5,173 bases of DNA from the NCBI GenBank assembly GCA_021816505.1, contig JAKAXS010000235.1, positions 1-5,173 of the forward strand, read 5' to 3'. Numbering within the stretch: position 1 is the stretch's first letter; each line of letters opens with the position of its first letter. This document shows, piece after piece, positions 5,168-5,173 of the stretch. The DNA is from Pseudomonadota bacterium. Lineage in GTDB: Bacteria; Pseudomonadota; Alphaproteobacteria; Rhizobiales; Hyphomicrobiaceae. Position numbers and translations under genes: made by a program. The notes below the pieces were generated by a model. The model had not been told where the DNA came from and did not search any database. It worked only from the letters and a program-made list of their open reading frames with translations.

Positions 5168-5173
5168 GGGATT

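Noticed and set aside
1..5173. CRISPR array, tRNA, rRNA or insertion sequence
   Set aside because: I saw no regularly spaced repeats, no tRNA cloverleaf or T-loop consensus, no transposase motifs and no terminal inverted repeats with target duplications.

Overview
The window is about 5.2 kb of GC-rich chromosomal DNA that reads like the core genome of an alphaproteobacterium, most likely of the order Hyphomicrobiales (Rhizobiales). The basis is codon use, a TypA of alphaproteobacterial type, small Sec-exported PepSY-like proteins and a phasin. A Hyphomicrobium-like genus is my guess and is not shown by the sequence. I see no insertion sequence, phage gene, tRNA, rRNA or CRISPR array.

Layout from left to right. 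(1) Positions 1-179, minus strand: the N-terminal 59 codons of a small conserved hypothetical protein that runs off the left edge. (2) 180-338: a divergent intergenic region. (3) 339-2159, plus: typA/bipA, a ribosome-associated translational GTPase of 606 aa. The open frame extends upstream to 252, but family length favours the ATG at 339. (4) 2276-2530 and 2674-2928, plus: two tandem paralogous genes, each encoding an 84-aa secreted protein. They share signal-peptide length, the position of both cysteines and about half of their residues. Each is followed by an intrinsic terminator. (5) 3062-4390, plus: a compact Pif1/RecD2-like SF1B DNA helicase of 442 aa, probably starting at a TTG behind a good Shine-Dalgarno. 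(6) 4391-4624: an AT-richer intergenic region with a strong sigma70-like promoter and TGC/GCA-rich sequences. (7) 4625-5068, plus: a 147-aa phasin, then a perfect-stem terminator.

The genes do not form an obvious pathway. Terminators after both small secreted-protein genes and after the phasin gene, with wide gaps elsewhere, suggest several monocistronic units: translation/stress GTPase, two periplasmic proteins, DNA helicase, and polyhydroxyalkanoate (PHA) granule protein. I found no convincing new multi-gene system. The points most worth checking are the duplicated two-cysteine PepSY-like pair, the possible PhaR-type control of the phasin promoter, and a possible alternative-hairpin arrangement at the terminator between the two small genes.
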